A model generated the notes under the pieces. That model was not told the DNA's origin, searched no databases, and saw only the letters and a list, made by a program, of their open reading frames with translations. Position numbers and translations under genes: made by a program. Below are positions 8,940 through 18,392 of a stretch of DNA of 64,000 bases, piece after piece. Each line of letters opens with the position of its first letter. The first letter of the stretch is position 1. The stretch is from Catenovulum sp052056295 (GTDB taxonomy: Bacteria > Pseudomonadota > Gammaproteobacteria > Enterobacterales > Alteromonadaceae): contig NZ_CP182493.1 of the NCBI RefSeq assembly GCF_052056295.1, positions 1,488,001 through 1,552,000 on the forward strand, written 5' to 3'.

Positions 8940-11900
8940 ATGCAACTCAATCAACAGATATTTTCCCAACATCTTCCAGATGTATGTGCCGATTTATACT
9001 CGTTGAAACAAGCTCTGTACCAATATCATTTAATTGATGACGATGAGTTGGTTGCACAACTTACTCAGCTATTAAACATCAGCTTTGACGACAAACCAAT
9101 AAAACAGCGCCTGCAATCAAACCGCCAACATCTTAAAAAAAGCCAATTTGCGGCAGAATCATTTTTTTGCCAGTTAGACTTATTTTCTGTTGAAGGTAAT
9201 GCGTTAATGCATCTTGCCGAAGCTTTTTTACGGATTAAAGACAAACAAAGTGCGATTTCACTGATTCAAGATAAACTCGACCACTGGCAAATTGCTCACG
9301 AAAATACCAGGGATACAACACAAGCAAATAACAACAAAATAGCTGTCGGCATACATAAATTATTGGAGTTAAGTCATTACCTATTAGGTGATTATGTCGA
9401 TGAAAAACCACAGCAGCTGCACGACTTCCTACAACAAGGTCTGAAACAAGTTTCCGCTCCAGCAATTTATTTGGGCATGCGCGAAAGTATGCAGCAACTT
9501 GCACAACATTTTGTTTATGCCCAATCCAATAATAAAGCACTGCAACGTGCTCATCAGCAAGACGATTTGTGTAGCTTCGACTGTTTAGGTGAAGCGGCGG
9601 TTGGAGAAGAAGATGCAAAAAACTACTTTGATAGTTACCACAATTTAATTCATCAACTCAGCCAAGATACTGCTAAGCAGCAACATTCTGTGTCAATTAA
9701 ATTGTCGGCACTACACGGCCGTTTTGGCGCAAAACAGTATGCGCGCATAAAACCCATCTTGCTTGAGCGTGTATTAACTTTAGCTTTGGCCGCTCACAAA
9801 GCGAATATTGGCCTGACTATAGATGCCGAAGAAGCAGATAAATTAATGATCAGCCTAGATATTTTTGCCAGTATTCGGTGCAACAAGCAACTAGAAAACT
9901 GGCATAAACTTGGTATTGCAGTGCAAGCCTATTCCAAACGTGCACTAATAACCCTGTTATGGCTCAATGCACTTGGCCGCCAATATAAAAGTTTTATTCC
10001 TGTGCGCTTAGTTAAAGGCGCTTATTGGGACAGTGAAATTAAACAGGCTCAACAGCTAGGGTTAAATAACTATCCAGTTTTTCGGCAAAAACAACACTCA
10101 GATTTGAGTTATTTAGTTTGTGCACGTTTTTTATTAAATGCCGGCAACACTTGGCTCAAACCTCAATTTGCTGGCCACAACATAATTACCATCAGCCAAA
10201 TTGAGCAATTAATTAAACACGCAGGTAAAGTTGAACATGCGCTTGAATGGCAAAAGCTCTATGGTATGGGCAGTGAGTTTTTCAGCCAATTTGCAAAAAC
10301 GAACAACTACCCTATTCGCCAATACGCGCCCGTTGGCAATCACAAAACAGTACTGCCCTATTTGATTAGACGCTTGTTAGAAAATGGCGCGAATCAATCT
10401 TTTGTTCATCAAATTGCCGATGAGTCTATCGCAATAGACTCTATGCTTAAAAACCTAAACCAACTGAGTGATTCTCACCTCAAAGTGAAAAATCCCTCTG
10501 ATATTTTTCCAGATAGAATCAACTCAGCCGGAATTGATTTATCCGATTGTAAACAACAACATAATTTGGATAACGTTTTAAACCACCTGCCGAATGACAG
10601 TTTCTTCCAACCGGTAAAAGTGATGTTGGCAGAGCATAAAATTAATAGCGAACAATTGTTAACTTGCAGTCACACTTGGCTGCAATCTTTGTTATGTCAT
10701 TACGCGAGTAATTTAGATAAAGAATACGATTATGCACAAATATTTACGGCCGCAGCACAAGCGCAGATTCAATGGCATAGTAGCGTAACGCAACGCATCA
10801 GCGTGATAAATAAATTCGCCCAGCAACTGGTTAAACATCAGCGTGATTTGTTGTTTTTATTGGTATATGAAGCGGGCAAAACAAGGCAAGACGCATTAAA
10901 CGAGTGGCGCGAAGCGCTCGACTTTTGTTATTACTACACAGCACAAATTAAGCGATTTTCCGCGCAAGAATTGGCACATACAGCAGGCGAAAAAAACACA
11001 TTAACTTACCAAGCGAAAGGCACCTTTGTATGTATTTCCCCGTGGAATTTCCCACTAGCGATATTTTTAGGCCAAGTTGTTGCTGCATTAATAACTGGCA
11101 ATACAGTTATTGCTAAACCTGCATCAAGCACTGGGCTTATTAGTCGTTATTGTTTACAGTTATTTAGTCAAGCAGGTTTGCCCAAAGGGGTATTACAGTT
11201 GCTGACAGGGCCGAGTAAACAGATATCAAATAAGTTACTGAATTATCATCAAACTTATAGTGATAACCCCTGTTATTTGAGTGGTGTGTGTTTTACCGGC
11301 TCTAATTCTGCGAGCAAACATATTAGCCAGCAGTTATTAAGCCACCCGCATAATGTAAAGCTTATTGCCGAAACAGGTGGCATTAATATTATGTTGGCTG
11401 ATGCCAGTGCTTTGGTAGAGCAAGTCGTGCGAGATGTAATTGAATCAGCTTTTGCAAGTGCCGGACAAAGGTGCTCTGCCACACGGATTTTGCTTGTTCA
11501 TCAATCCATTTATGCTGAGATTAAAGATAAGCTGCAACAAGCTATGGCTGAATTAGTGGTTGGCGAAGCACAACAACAAACCACCGATGTAGCGGCTGTG
11601 ATTAATCAGGATGCGAAAGACGCGGTCAATCATTACTTAAATTCAGAGTTTGTTCAGCCTAGAATTATCTATCAAACTAAAATTCCTTCTGAGCTTGCCG
11701 AGCAATTACACGAGCATAATTTTGTCCCTCCAACTTTGGTAGAAATTGAAGACATCCCCCAAGTTAAGCAAGAAATATTTGCCCCTGTGTTACATATTTG
11801 TCCCTATCAAGAGAGCCAAACAGTTTTAAAACAAATGCAAACTATGGGTTATGGTTTAACTATGGCGGTACATACGCGTAATCAGCATTTGTGGCAGCAA

Positions 11901-12107
11901 ATTGCAATGGATGCGCAAGTTGGCAATATTTACATTAACCGCAATCAAGTTGGTGCTGTGGTTGGTTGCCAAGCCTTTGGTGGCATGAATTTATCTGGCA
12001 CAGGGCCGAAAGCAGGCGGGCCAAATTATTTAGCGGCGTTTTTAAATGAAAAGCTGATTTGCGAAAATACCGCTGCCATTGGGGGAAGTTTGGATTTGTA
12101 TGATTAA
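8940..12107 (+). CDS. putA: Bifunctional proline dehydrogenase / P5C dehydrogenase PutA
   Basis: The 1055-residue protein oxidises proline to P5C (FAD) and then to glutamate (NAD+). The N-terminal half is the PRODH barrel (GLTIDAEEADKL, VQAYSKRA, RLVKGAYWDSEIK, YGMGSEFF, YAPVGNH). The C-terminal half is an aldehyde dehydrogenase with ISPWNFPLAIFLGQ, ETGGINIMLAD and catalytic Cys in SAGQRCSATRI. It ends in the usual QAFGGMNLSGTGPKAGGPNYL. It is shorter than E. coli PutA and lacks the N-terminal ribbon-helix-helix, so it is probably not an autorepressor. The ATG at 8940, seven bases after GAGG, is preferred to a TTG at 8925. Confidence 0.93.
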   Translation: MQLNQQIFSQHLPDVCADLYSLKQALYQYHLIDDDELVAQLTQLLNISFDDKPIKQRLQSNRQHLKKSQFAAESFFCQLDLFSVEGNALMHLAEAFLRIKDKQSAISLIQDKLDHWQIAHENTRDTTQANNNKIAVGIHKLLELSHYLLGDYVDEKPQQLHDFLQQGLKQVSAPAIYLGMRESMQQLAQHFVYAQSNNKALQRAHQQDDLCSFDCLGEAAVGEEDAKNYFDSYHNLIHQLSQDTAKQQHSVSIKLSALHGRFGAKQYARIKPILLERVLTLALAAHKANIGLTIDAEEADKLMISLDIFASIRCNKQLENWHKLGIAVQAYSKRALITLLWLNALGRQYKSFIPVRLVKGAYWDSEIKQAQQLGLNNYPVFRQKQHSDLSYLVCARFLLNAGNTWLKPQFAGHNIITISQIEQLIKHAGKVEHALEWQKLYGMGSEFFSQFAKTNNYPIRQYAPVGNHKTVLPYLIRRLLENGANQSFVHQIADESIAIDSMLKNLNQLSDSHLKVKNPSDIFPDRINSAGIDLSDCKQQHNLDNVLNHLPNDSFFQPVKVMLAEHKINSEQLLTCSHTWLQSLLCHYASNLDKEYDYAQIFTAAAQAQIQWHSSVTQRISVINKFAQQLVKHQRDLLFLLVYEAGKTRQDALNEWREALDFCYYYTAQIKRFSAQELAHTAGEKNTLTYQAKGTFVCISPWNFPLAIFLGQVVAALITGNTVIAKPASSTGLISRYCLQLFSQAGLPKGVLQLLTGPSKQISNKLLNYHQTYSDNPCYLSGVCFTGSNSASKHISQQLLSHPHNVKLIAETGGINIMLADASALVEQVVRDVIESAFASAGQRCSATRILLVHQSIYAEIKDKLQQAMAELVVGEAQQQTTDVAAVINQDAKDAVNHYLNSEFVQPRIIYQTKIPSELAEQLHEHNFVPPTLVEIEDIPQVKQEIFAPVLHICPYQESQTVLKQMQTMGYGLTMAVHTRNQHLWQQIAMDAQVGNIYINRNQVGAVVGCQAFGGMNLSGTGPKAGGPNYLAAFLNEKLICENTAAIGGSLDLYD

Positions 12108-12151
12108 ACATTGGTGAACTGAAACATAGTGAAATATAGTCGGCCTGCGCT

Positions 12152-12239
12152 TGCATTTCCCAAGCAGAAACGCTGCAAGTACGTCCATGTAAGCTCCGAC
12201 TTGGCATCCATGCCAAGTAGGTTCTGTTTCGGAAAATCC
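12152..12239 (-). repeat. Structured intergenic repeat R4
   Basis: GCATTTCCCAAGCAGAAAC pairs with GTTCTGTTTCGGAAAATCC. Read on the minus strand the apex is ACCTA, hairpin CTTGGCAtggATGCCAAG, CGGAGCTTACATGGACGTA and CAGCGTTTCTG. It lies just after putA and may act in its termination. Confidence 0.7.
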
Positions 12240-12350
12240 AACCCCAGTCCTCGGTTATTAATTCCAGTTAGCGCTTAGAGTTTCTATGTTTCTTTTAAGA
12301 AAAAGGCTGGAAAGCTCAAAATGTCCAGTTCACTCAGAACCGAAGAAGGT

Positions 12351-12449
12351 TAATGGAAATGTTGTGAGCAAAACTTCAAAAGAGAGGGATATCTTTTGCG
12401 AGCGGCCCAGGGACGGGCTTGAAGCGTTTTTGCGAACAATATTCCATTA
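12351..12449 (+). repeat. Structured intergenic repeat R5
   Basis: The outer stem TAATGGAAATGTTGTGAGCAAAA pairs with TTTTTGCGAACAATATTCCATTA. The apex is ACTTC, AAAAGAGAGGGATATCTTTT, GCGAGCGGCCCAGGGACGGG and AGCGTTTTT. A right-arm remnant recurs at about 12652-12673. Confidence 0.8.
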
Positions 12450-12517
12450 GCATTCTGATTTAATTAGCACAGTTTAAGCAGCTATTTATCAAACTGAAAC
12501 TCAACTACAGTGCAAGA

Positions 12518-12619
12518 TGGTTGGGAGTGTTTTTTGCCAAACCTCCAATCGGTAGGGATACCGTTTGAGAGCGGGCCATGGATGGCCTTGCAGCGATTTT
12601 GCAAAAAATATCCCAATCA
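12518..12619 (+). repeat. Structured intergenic repeat R6
   Basis: GGTTGGGAGTGTTTTTTGCCAAA pairs with GCAAAAAATATCCCAATC. The apex is ACCTCC, CGGTAGGGATACCG, GAGAGCGGGCCATGGATGGCC and AGCGATTTTGC. R4-R6 fill the gap between putA and the lipoprotein gene. I see no gene there. Confidence 0.78.
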
Positions 12620-12718
12620 GCTTGAACTTCGATGCCACAGAGCCCAAGCTTTTTTTGCGAACAATATTCCATTGACCTTCGATTTAGTAGCACATACCTA
12701 GCAGCGATTCAGTAAAAA

Positions 12719-13222
12719 CTAAATATCAGCTATTTTAACCAACGGAAAATCGTAATCTAACTTAACACTACGTTTTTCAGGCGTAGAGCAATCAAAATCT
12801 TCTGAATAAATATCACCAAAATACAAAAAGCCGCCGACGACTGAATATAACGAATAACATTCACCATCGTTAAATTCGTCGGTTTGATCATATGTCCAAT
12901 CAACCTCAACAGCTCGAACACCATCTTCCAATACAAGCGTATTTTTTAACGTATAAGTACCAGTAAAGACATCAGCATCTTGAGTTGTATCCAACTCCTT
13001 ACATTCTTTATCGGTAAAATACTCAGTCGTATCTTGCCAATATCCACCATCTTGCATTGTGGTATATAACTCAGAGCCAAAACCCAATTCACTGCATGCT
13101 TGCCAAGTGCCAGCAACCAAGGTTTCCCAATCAACCTCTGCTGAGTCGTCATCTTCTTCGATCGATATTTGGCAGGCGCTCATCAATAAAACAGCTGGTA
13201 TTAATGATAAAAACTTTTTCAT
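12719..13222 (-). CDS. Small lipoprotein of unknown function
   Basis: The 167-residue protein starts MKKFLSLIPAVLLMSAC, a signal peptide with a clear lipobox (LMSAC), so it should be lipid-anchored. The mature part is very acidic at its start (EEDDDSAEVDWE). It has four further cysteines (ACSEL, KECKE, GECYSL, FDCST) that could form two disulfides, and alternating aromatic/Thr stretches that suggest a small beta fold. I do not recognise the family. It is a single-gene unit between putA and ubiI, with no obvious functional link to either. AGAGAGGATT is the likely ribosome site. Confidence 0.7.
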   Translation of the reverse strand: MKKFLSLIPAVLLMSACQISIEEDDDSAEVDWETLVAGTWQACSELGFGSELYTTMQDGGYWQDTTEYFTDKECKELDTTQDADVFTGTYTLKNTLVLEDGVRAVEVDWTYDQTDEFNDGECYSLYSVVGGFLYFGDIYSEDFDCSTPEKRSVKLDYDFPLVKIADI

Positions 13223-13296
13223 CCGTAAATCCTCTCTCTTTTAACTTATGCTGAGTTAAATCTAACTAACCTAAACTCAAGATAACTAGATAAACA

Positions 13297-14511
13297 CTAA
13301 TTCGGCAAACAAATATCCGGTAATTTACCCGTTAACCCCATAGCCACTTTACTCATTTGGCTTTTCGCTGGTTTAATTTGATTTAACCCATTCATCACAG
13401 CTGCACGTAAGAATTTAACTGGGGCAATATCATTGGAGAAAGTGCGTTTAAACACCTCCATGGCAGCCAACCTTTCAAGCGCATCGGCCTGACGCCAACG
13501 CATGGTTTTTCTTAGTTCCACAGCTAACTTAGCATCATCATCCTGCCAATGAGTTTTAAGCGTTTGCGCAAAAGCAAAAGCATCTAATAAACCTAAGTTA
13601 GCGCCCTGCCCAGCTAATGGATGAATAGTATGCGCCGCATCACCAATTACGATACTTTGCCCTTGGATAAAGTTTTGTGCATAACGCGCCATTAACGGAT
13701 AACTAACCTGCTCTGAGGCTAGCTCAATTAAACCTAAATGCGCATCAAACGCAGCGGTTAGTTTATGGTTAAACTCTGCATCATCAAGTGCCATTAAATT
13801 TTGCGCAGTTTCACGGTTTTGCGACCAAACAATTGAACATAGATTCGAGTCTTGCAAAGGTAATAAAGCTAATGGGCCTGTAGGGGTGAATATCTGCCGC
13901 GCTGTGTTGTTGTGTGGCTGCTCAACACGTACGTTGGCAACAATCGCATCTTGGCCATAATCAGAAAAACTAATAGGTAAATCTAACCATTGGCGAATTT
14001 TAGAATTTGCGCCATCGGCGGCAATTAAAAAGCGAGTTTGTAATAATTTATTATCGTCTAACTGCAACAGCGGATTATCTTGCGAGTTATCAATTTGGCT
14101 GACTTTCGCTGAATAAAACTGGCAGTTTTTCAGTTCAGCTAGTTGTTTTAACAAAGCCTGCTGCACTAATAAATTATTACAAATATACCCTAGCTGCTCA
14201 GTGCCAACATCACTGGCACTAAAGTGAATTTTGCCAACACTGTTTTTATCCCACACCAACATATCTTGATAAGCAGCAGCGGCAAAAGGCCATACACCCA
14301 AGCGACTAAATGCATTAATAGATGCTTGATTAAGTGCGCTATAACGTAATGAATTATTTATCTTTTCATCATCTAGTGAAATGTCGGTGGGTTGTGTTGG
14401 TAAATCTGGCGAGACAATAGCAACACTTAATCCGGCAAGGGCTAAGTCGAGCGCACAACTTGCGCCAACCATACCACTACCCACTATCACTACATCGTGC
14501 TTATTCAGCAT
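13297..14511 (-). CDS. ubiI: UbiI/VisC-type FAD-dependent ubiquinone-pathway hydroxylase
   Basis: The 404-residue flavoprotein monooxygenase of the UbiH/COQ6 family has a Rossmann GSGMVG at the N-terminus, the DG motif ADGANSKIRQWL, and the FAD-ribityl motif GDAAHTIHPLAGQGANLG. In E. coli UbiI adds the C5 hydroxyl of the ubiquinone ring. It is the last gene of the ygfB-pepP-ubiH-ubiI cluster, the conserved gammaproteobacterial order, and starts ten bases after ubiH ends. The assignment to UbiI rather than UbiH or UbiF rests mainly on this order. Confidence 0.85.
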   Translation of the reverse strand: MLNKHDVVIVGSGMVGASCALDLALAGLSVAIVSPDLPTQPTDISLDDEKINNSLRYSALNQASINAFSRLGVWPFAAAAYQDMLVWDKNSVGKIHFSASDVGTEQLGYICNNLLVQQALLKQLAELKNCQFYSAKVSQIDNSQDNPLLQLDDNKLLQTRFLIAADGANSKIRQWLDLPISFSDYGQDAIVANVRVEQPHNNTARQIFTPTGPLALLPLQDSNLCSIVWSQNRETAQNLMALDDAEFNHKLTAAFDAHLGLIELASEQVSYPLMARYAQNFIQGQSIVIGDAAHTIHPLAGQGANLGLLDAFAFAQTLKTHWQDDDAKLAVELRKTMRWRQADALERLAAMEVFKRTFSNDIAPVKFLRAAVMNGLNQIKPAKSQMSKVAMGLTGKLPDICLPN

Positions 14512-14521
14512 AAATTAACTC

Positions 14522-15730
14522 TCAAGAATTGCGAAAACCCATAGCAAAATTTGCAAAATAACGTTTGGCTACAGGCAAATTTTCTAAGGCAACTAAACCA
14601 ATATTACGCATTAACTGCAACGGCTGATATGTGTTAGAAAAGCTTCTCACTAAAAAGTCGGTTGCTGCTGTCATTTGTTGAATATCTTGCTGACGTTGCG
14701 CTAAATACCCAGACCAATGTTGATACTCACCAATATCTAACTGTGCTAGTGAAGCTTGTTGGATCACTTTAGCTGCAGCAACAATATCACGCACCCCCAA
14801 GTTAAACCCTTGCCCAGCCACTGGGTGCAAAGTATGGGATGCATTGGCTAAAAAGATCACTCTATGATGATGCAACTGCGGCATCACTAAACTAATAAGA
14901 GGATAACTGGCTCGCTTACCAATTTGTTCAATTTTGCCGGCTCTATAACCAAATTTTTGTTGCAGCGCACTGATAAACTCAGCATCGCTTGCAGCTAACA
15001 TTTGCTGCGCTTTTTCAGCTGTTAAACACCAGACCAAACCATATTTATCAGCCGACATTGGCAACATAGCCAGTGGGCCTGTTTCTGTGAATCTTTCATA
15101 AGCGATAGATTCACTCGGGCGAGATAACTGCACATTGGTGGTGACAGCCACTTGCTGGTAATCAAATTGTTCAACTGGCAAATTGAGTTTTTGTCTAAGT
15201 GGACTATTGGCACCATCGCAGCTGGTTATCAATTTAGTGTTGAGCTTTTGTCCGTCATCTAAAGTTAACTCTACATGCGCTGTGTGCTGATGCATTTCAG
15301 CTATTTTATTCGGGCAAAACCAACTGATGTCTGCATCTTTTAAATACTTTTTTAAACCAACACCCAAAGCTTGTGCTTCTGCGACATAACCTAAAAATTG
15401 ATGCTGGTTATCTGGATGAATATAACTAAAACCCGCACTCGATTGCTCTGATACTTCTATCTGTTTGATAGGGTGCGCATATGACTCAATTAACGGCCAA
15501 ATTTGCCATTGTTTAAAACATTGTACTGAATGATAGGCTAGAGCAATCGCACGGTTATCAAAGCTCGGGTGGTAGTCGGCAGCTAAATCAATCGGCTGGG
15601 GTTCAATAATAGCAATTTTGATTAAGTTTTGTTTGTGCTGTTTTGCAAGCGCAACCAAAGCAGCAGCTAGGGTTAAACCCGCAAGACCACCACCGTTTAT
15701 AACTAAATCAAAATTTAACTCTGTTTGCAT
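14522..15730 (-). CDS. ubiH: 2-octaprenyl-6-methoxyphenol hydroxylase UbiH
   Basis: The 402-residue FAD monooxygenase shows NGGGLAGLTLAAALVAL, SCDGANSPLRQKLNLP and NASHTLHPVAGQGFNLG. An Asn in place of the usual GD Asp is also found in E. coli UbiH (NAAQTLHPIAGQGFNLG), which supports UbiH specifically. It performs the C6 hydroxylation in ubiquinone biosynthesis. It is a paralogue of the next gene and lies three bases after pepP, so the genes are co-transcribed. Confidence 0.87.
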   Translation of the reverse strand: MQTELNFDLVINGGGLAGLTLAAALVALAKQHKQNLIKIAIIEPQPIDLAADYHPSFDNRAIALAYHSVQCFKQWQIWPLIESYAHPIKQIEVSEQSSAGFSYIHPDNQHQFLGYVAEAQALGVGLKKYLKDADISWFCPNKIAEMHQHTAHVELTLDDGQKLNTKLITSCDGANSPLRQKLNLPVEQFDYQQVAVTTNVQLSRPSESIAYERFTETGPLAMLPMSADKYGLVWCLTAEKAQQMLAASDAEFISALQQKFGYRAGKIEQIGKRASYPLISLVMPQLHHHRVIFLANASHTLHPVAGQGFNLGVRDIVAAAKVIQQASLAQLDIGEYQHWSGYLAQRQQDIQQMTAATDFLVRSFSNTYQPLQLMRNIGLVALENLPVAKRYFANFAMGFRNS

Positions 15731-15733
15731 AGA

Positions 15734-17050
15734 TTAACCTTGCATCCAAGCTTCAATGTCTTCAATACTTTTTGGCGCTAATGTGGTTAATACTTTGTGA
15801 CCAGATTCTGTGATCACTATATTGTCTTCTATACGAATGCCAATGCCTTTGTATTCATCTGGCACGTCAGCCTCTTTACTAATATAAATGCCAGGTTCGA
15901 CTGTTAGCGCCATGCCTTTTTGTAATTGTCTATCTTGTTGGTCTACTTTGTATTGACCTACATCATGCACATCTAAACCTAACCAATGTCCTAATCCATG
16001 CATAAAAAATTGCCGGTAAGCGGGGGCTTGGCCCTCTTGCGCTTGAATATTATCCTCAAGGGAACCGTGCAAAATACCTAAATCAATTAACCCTTGGGTG
16101 ATCACTTCAACCGCTCTGTCGGTTGCTTGCTTCAAAGTATTGCCCGGCACTAATAATTTCATCGATTCTAGCTGTGCATCTAACACAATTTGATAAACCG
16201 CTTTTTGTGCGGGTGAGAATTTACCATTAACAGGAAAAGTACGGGTGATATCAGCAGCATAACCTTGCAGTTCACAACCTGCGTCAATCAAAACTAAATC
16301 GCCGTCTTGCAGCTCTTCGCTATTTTCTGTGTAGTGCAAAATGTTAGCGTTATCACCACCAGCAACAATGCTGTTGTAAGCAACAAAACGTGCACCATTC
16401 ATAGCAAATTCATGCTGAATTTCCGCCTCTAACTGATATTCAAACTTACCAGCTTTGCTAAAAGACATTGCGCGTTTATGTGCATTGGCACTAATGTCTG
16501 CCGCTTGTTGCATAATTTCAATTTCAGTCGCGCTTTTAAATAAACGCATTTCATGCACAATGCGCGATAAGTCGTTAAATTGATAAGGTGGACAACCTAA
16601 TTTGCCTTTGCGGCGAATATCTTGTACTAAAGCCAACACAGTTTTCTCGAGTTTGTTTTGTCCGTGCGGCCAATACACAGCCTGGCAACCATCTAATACA
16701 GGCAAAATATGTTGATTAAACTCAGCTACAGCAAAGGTTTTATCGACAGCAAGTTCTGCTTGCGCAAGTTCTGGCCCCATGCGGCGACCATTCCAGATTT
16801 CAGCTAATTTATCTTTCGCGCGACAAAACACCCAAGATTCTTCCATATCTGCTTTTTTAACCAAAACCAAATAAGCATCCGGTTCGTTAAAACCAGTTAA
16901 ATACCAAAAATCACTGTTTTGCCTAAATGGATATTCAGTATCGTTACTGCGCGTTTGTTCCTGCCCAGCTTCAATAATTGCGACACTGTTATCAACCATT
17001 TGTGCCAATACCGCTTGGCGGCGATTGTAAAATTCTACTTGCTCAATCAT
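15734..17050 (-). CDS. pepP: Xaa-Pro aminopeptidase PepP
   Basis: The 438-residue M24B aminopeptidase P releases the N-terminal residue from peptides with Pro at position two. The N-terminal creatinase-like domain (FRQNSDFWYLTGFNEPDAYLVL) is followed by the pita-bread domain. The dinuclear metal ligands are visible: Asp in DAGCELQGY and ADITRTFP, His in HGLGHWLGLDVHD, Glu in TVEPGIYI and Glu in IRIEDNIVIT. The position in the ygfB-pepP-ubiH-ubiI cluster agrees. A 220-base gap with repeat R7 separates it from ygfB. Confidence 0.94.
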   Translation of the reverse strand: MIEQVEFYNRRQAVLAQMVDNSVAIIEAGQEQTRSNDTEYPFRQNSDFWYLTGFNEPDAYLVLVKKADMEESWVFCRAKDKLAEIWNGRRMGPELAQAELAVDKTFAVAEFNQHILPVLDGCQAVYWPHGQNKLEKTVLALVQDIRRKGKLGCPPYQFNDLSRIVHEMRLFKSATEIEIMQQAADISANAHKRAMSFSKAGKFEYQLEAEIQHEFAMNGARFVAYNSIVAGGDNANILHYTENSEELQDGDLVLIDAGCELQGYAADITRTFPVNGKFSPAQKAVYQIVLDAQLESMKLLVPGNTLKQATDRAVEVITQGLIDLGILHGSLEDNIQAQEGQAPAYRQFFMHGLGHWLGLDVHDVGQYKVDQQDRQLQKGMALTVEPGIYISKEADVPDEYKGIGIRIEDNIVITESGHKVLTTLAPKSIEDIEAWMQG

Positions 17051-17127
17051 CTTTTAATCCTGTTGTGTGATTTTTGTTGCTAACCGTTTTTAACCTAACC
17101 AGAGCAAAGCACAAATGCTCAAGAAAA

Positions 17128-17228
17128 TTTTAGAGCAATAATTTAGAGCAAAATCTCTTTTTCAGGGATGAAAAAGCGAAGCGTACAAGGACGTATTTAC
17201 AGCGTTTTTGCGATAATTATGCTCTAAA
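17128..17228 (+). repeat. Structured intergenic repeat R7
   Basis: The outer stem TTTAGAGCAATAATTTAGAGCAAAA pairs with GTTTTTGCGATAATTATGCTCTAAA. The apex is TCTC, hairpin TTTTTCAGGGATGAAAAA, GCGAAGCG, ACAAGGACGTATTTACAGCG. It sits inside the ygfB-pepP intercistronic region. Confidence 0.8.
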
Positions 17229-17272
17229 GTTTTCATGCTCCGGCGTTGCTCAAGCTCTACTCGGCTGTTCGG

Positions 17273-17860
17273 CTAATGCAAGGTTGGCTTTGCCCCAGGC
17301 TCAGCGGCTTGTGCACCACTTTTATCCCCTAACTCACTAAAACACATAATAGTGGTCATGCGGATATATTCAGCCACTTCTTCAAAAGCAATTAAGTTTT
17401 CTTCAGATTCTTCCATCTCAGTATCCATCTGACTAATCGCAATTAAATCTTGATACGCTTCGCGCACTTCTTTGTCCACATTGGCAAAACGCTCACCGAC
17501 AGTTGCGCCAAAAGATGAAATAAACGCAGCTAACCACTCTATTAACATCTGCGCCTGTTCTGCTAATGGAATATCTTCAGTGCGAGGAATATATACATCA
17601 AAAACAAAATCAGGATCTAATAGTTGTTCATAAGTCGCTTTGTAGATTTCTTGCATTTTGCTCGCGACTTCATCGGTCAACTCAGCTTCTTGCAAAGCAA
17701 ACTCACTAACAAATTTACGCCATTGACCACTTTGAAAAGGCATGCCACCTGCTAAACAGCCGCAAATAATGCCGTGAATTTCCGCTGCGGTACACGGCAA
17801 CTCGTTTTGATGCAGGAAAAAGTCAAAAGAATCGTAATCAGGTAAAATTGGCTCAGCCAT
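17273..17860 (-). CDS. ygfB: UPF0149 family protein YgfB
   Basis: The 195-residue acidic protein of the YgfB/UPF0149 family is recognised by the early HGIICGCLAGGMPF motif and the all-helical character with many Glu. The E. coli homologue is encoded in the same place, upstream of pepP, and its biochemical role is not settled. In E. coli zapA lies divergently on its other side. Here no zapA-size reading frame exists between it and the 6S RNA gene. The C-terminal tail (KSGAQAAEPGAKPTLH) is longer and less conserved. Confidence 0.88.
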   Translation of the reverse strand: MAEPILPDYDSFDFFLHQNELPCTAAEIHGIICGCLAGGMPFQSGQWRKFVSEFALQEAELTDEVASKMQEIYKATYEQLLDPDFVFDVYIPRTEDIPLAEQAQMLIEWLAAFISSFGATVGERFANVDKEVREAYQDLIAISQMDTEMEESEENLIAFEEVAEYIRMTTIMCFSELGDKSGAQAAEPGAKPTLH

Positions 17861-18102
17861 TAGGATACTCTTTGTGTCAAACTAAACTGACGCTATGTTA
17901 TCACCGCCCAACGATAGCAACAAACCAGATAGTCAAATAACCAATGATTATTTGGATGTGATTAATAATTATCAAAGCTTAGCTGGAAAAAGCGTCAGTC
18001 AAAACCTAAAATAGATACATTGGTGGTTGAGTGCTTGCAATAGCGAATAGGTCTGTTAAAGTGCGCGCCCTAAGCAAATAAAGCATAATTTGCTAAACAG
18101 TT

Positions 18103-18285
18103 TTGTTCCCCTGAGATGTTCGTTTTTGGGTTATATCCCAGAGCTGATAACTTTTATTAAGGGTGGCACCATCTGTACTATTGAGCAGGCTCGGCATGCA
18201 CCGAGAAGCCTACGGTAGAGTGTTGTTACCCGCCTTGAGCTTCACAGTTCAAGGGTTGTACCCGAGGCGACTTTTTGGGGGACGC
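18103..18285 (+). ncRNA. ssrS: 6S RNA
   Basis: The conserved 6S RNA segments are present in order: CCCTGAGATGTTCG at the 5' end, GAGCAGGCTCGG followed by CCGAGAAGCCTAC, ACCCGCCTTGAGC and TTCAAGGGTT. A closing stem forms between GTTCCCC (18105) and GGGGGAC (18277-18283). These match the E. coli ssrS layout, in which the RNA mimics an open promoter and sequesters sigma-70 RNA polymerase in stationary phase. The location near ygfB is also conserved. Exact ends are estimated from the closing stem. Confidence 0.87.
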
Positions 18286-18339
18286 CCCGCCTAATTTTCA
18301 CTCAATTGCAACAAACCCTTTTGCAAACCTGCATAAAAT

Positions 18340-18356
18340 ATTATCATACCGATAAT
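18340..18356. promoter_or_regulatory. Perfect palindrome upstream of the GntR gene
   Basis: ATTATC-ataCC-GATAAT, 37 bases before the ATG of the GntR regulator. It differs from the TAGTAWTACTA sites elsewhere in the locus, so it may be an autoregulatory or other operator, or chance in AT-rich DNA. Confidence 0.35.
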
Positions 18357-18392
18357 TTATAGCGGTCAGAATAATAATTTGGATTCAAACTT

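Noticed and set aside
12152..12673. Repeats as a CRISPR array
   Set aside because: Units are unequal palindromes with no constant repeat-spacer period, and no cas gene is present.
12505..12701. Opposed 62-63-codon frames in the putA downstream region
   Set aside because: Both lie in repeat R6 and a repeat remnant; symmetric frames are expected in palindromes.
17895..18014. 39-codon frame divergent from ygfB as a shortened zapA
   Set aside because: Too short, no ZapA motifs, no ribosome site.
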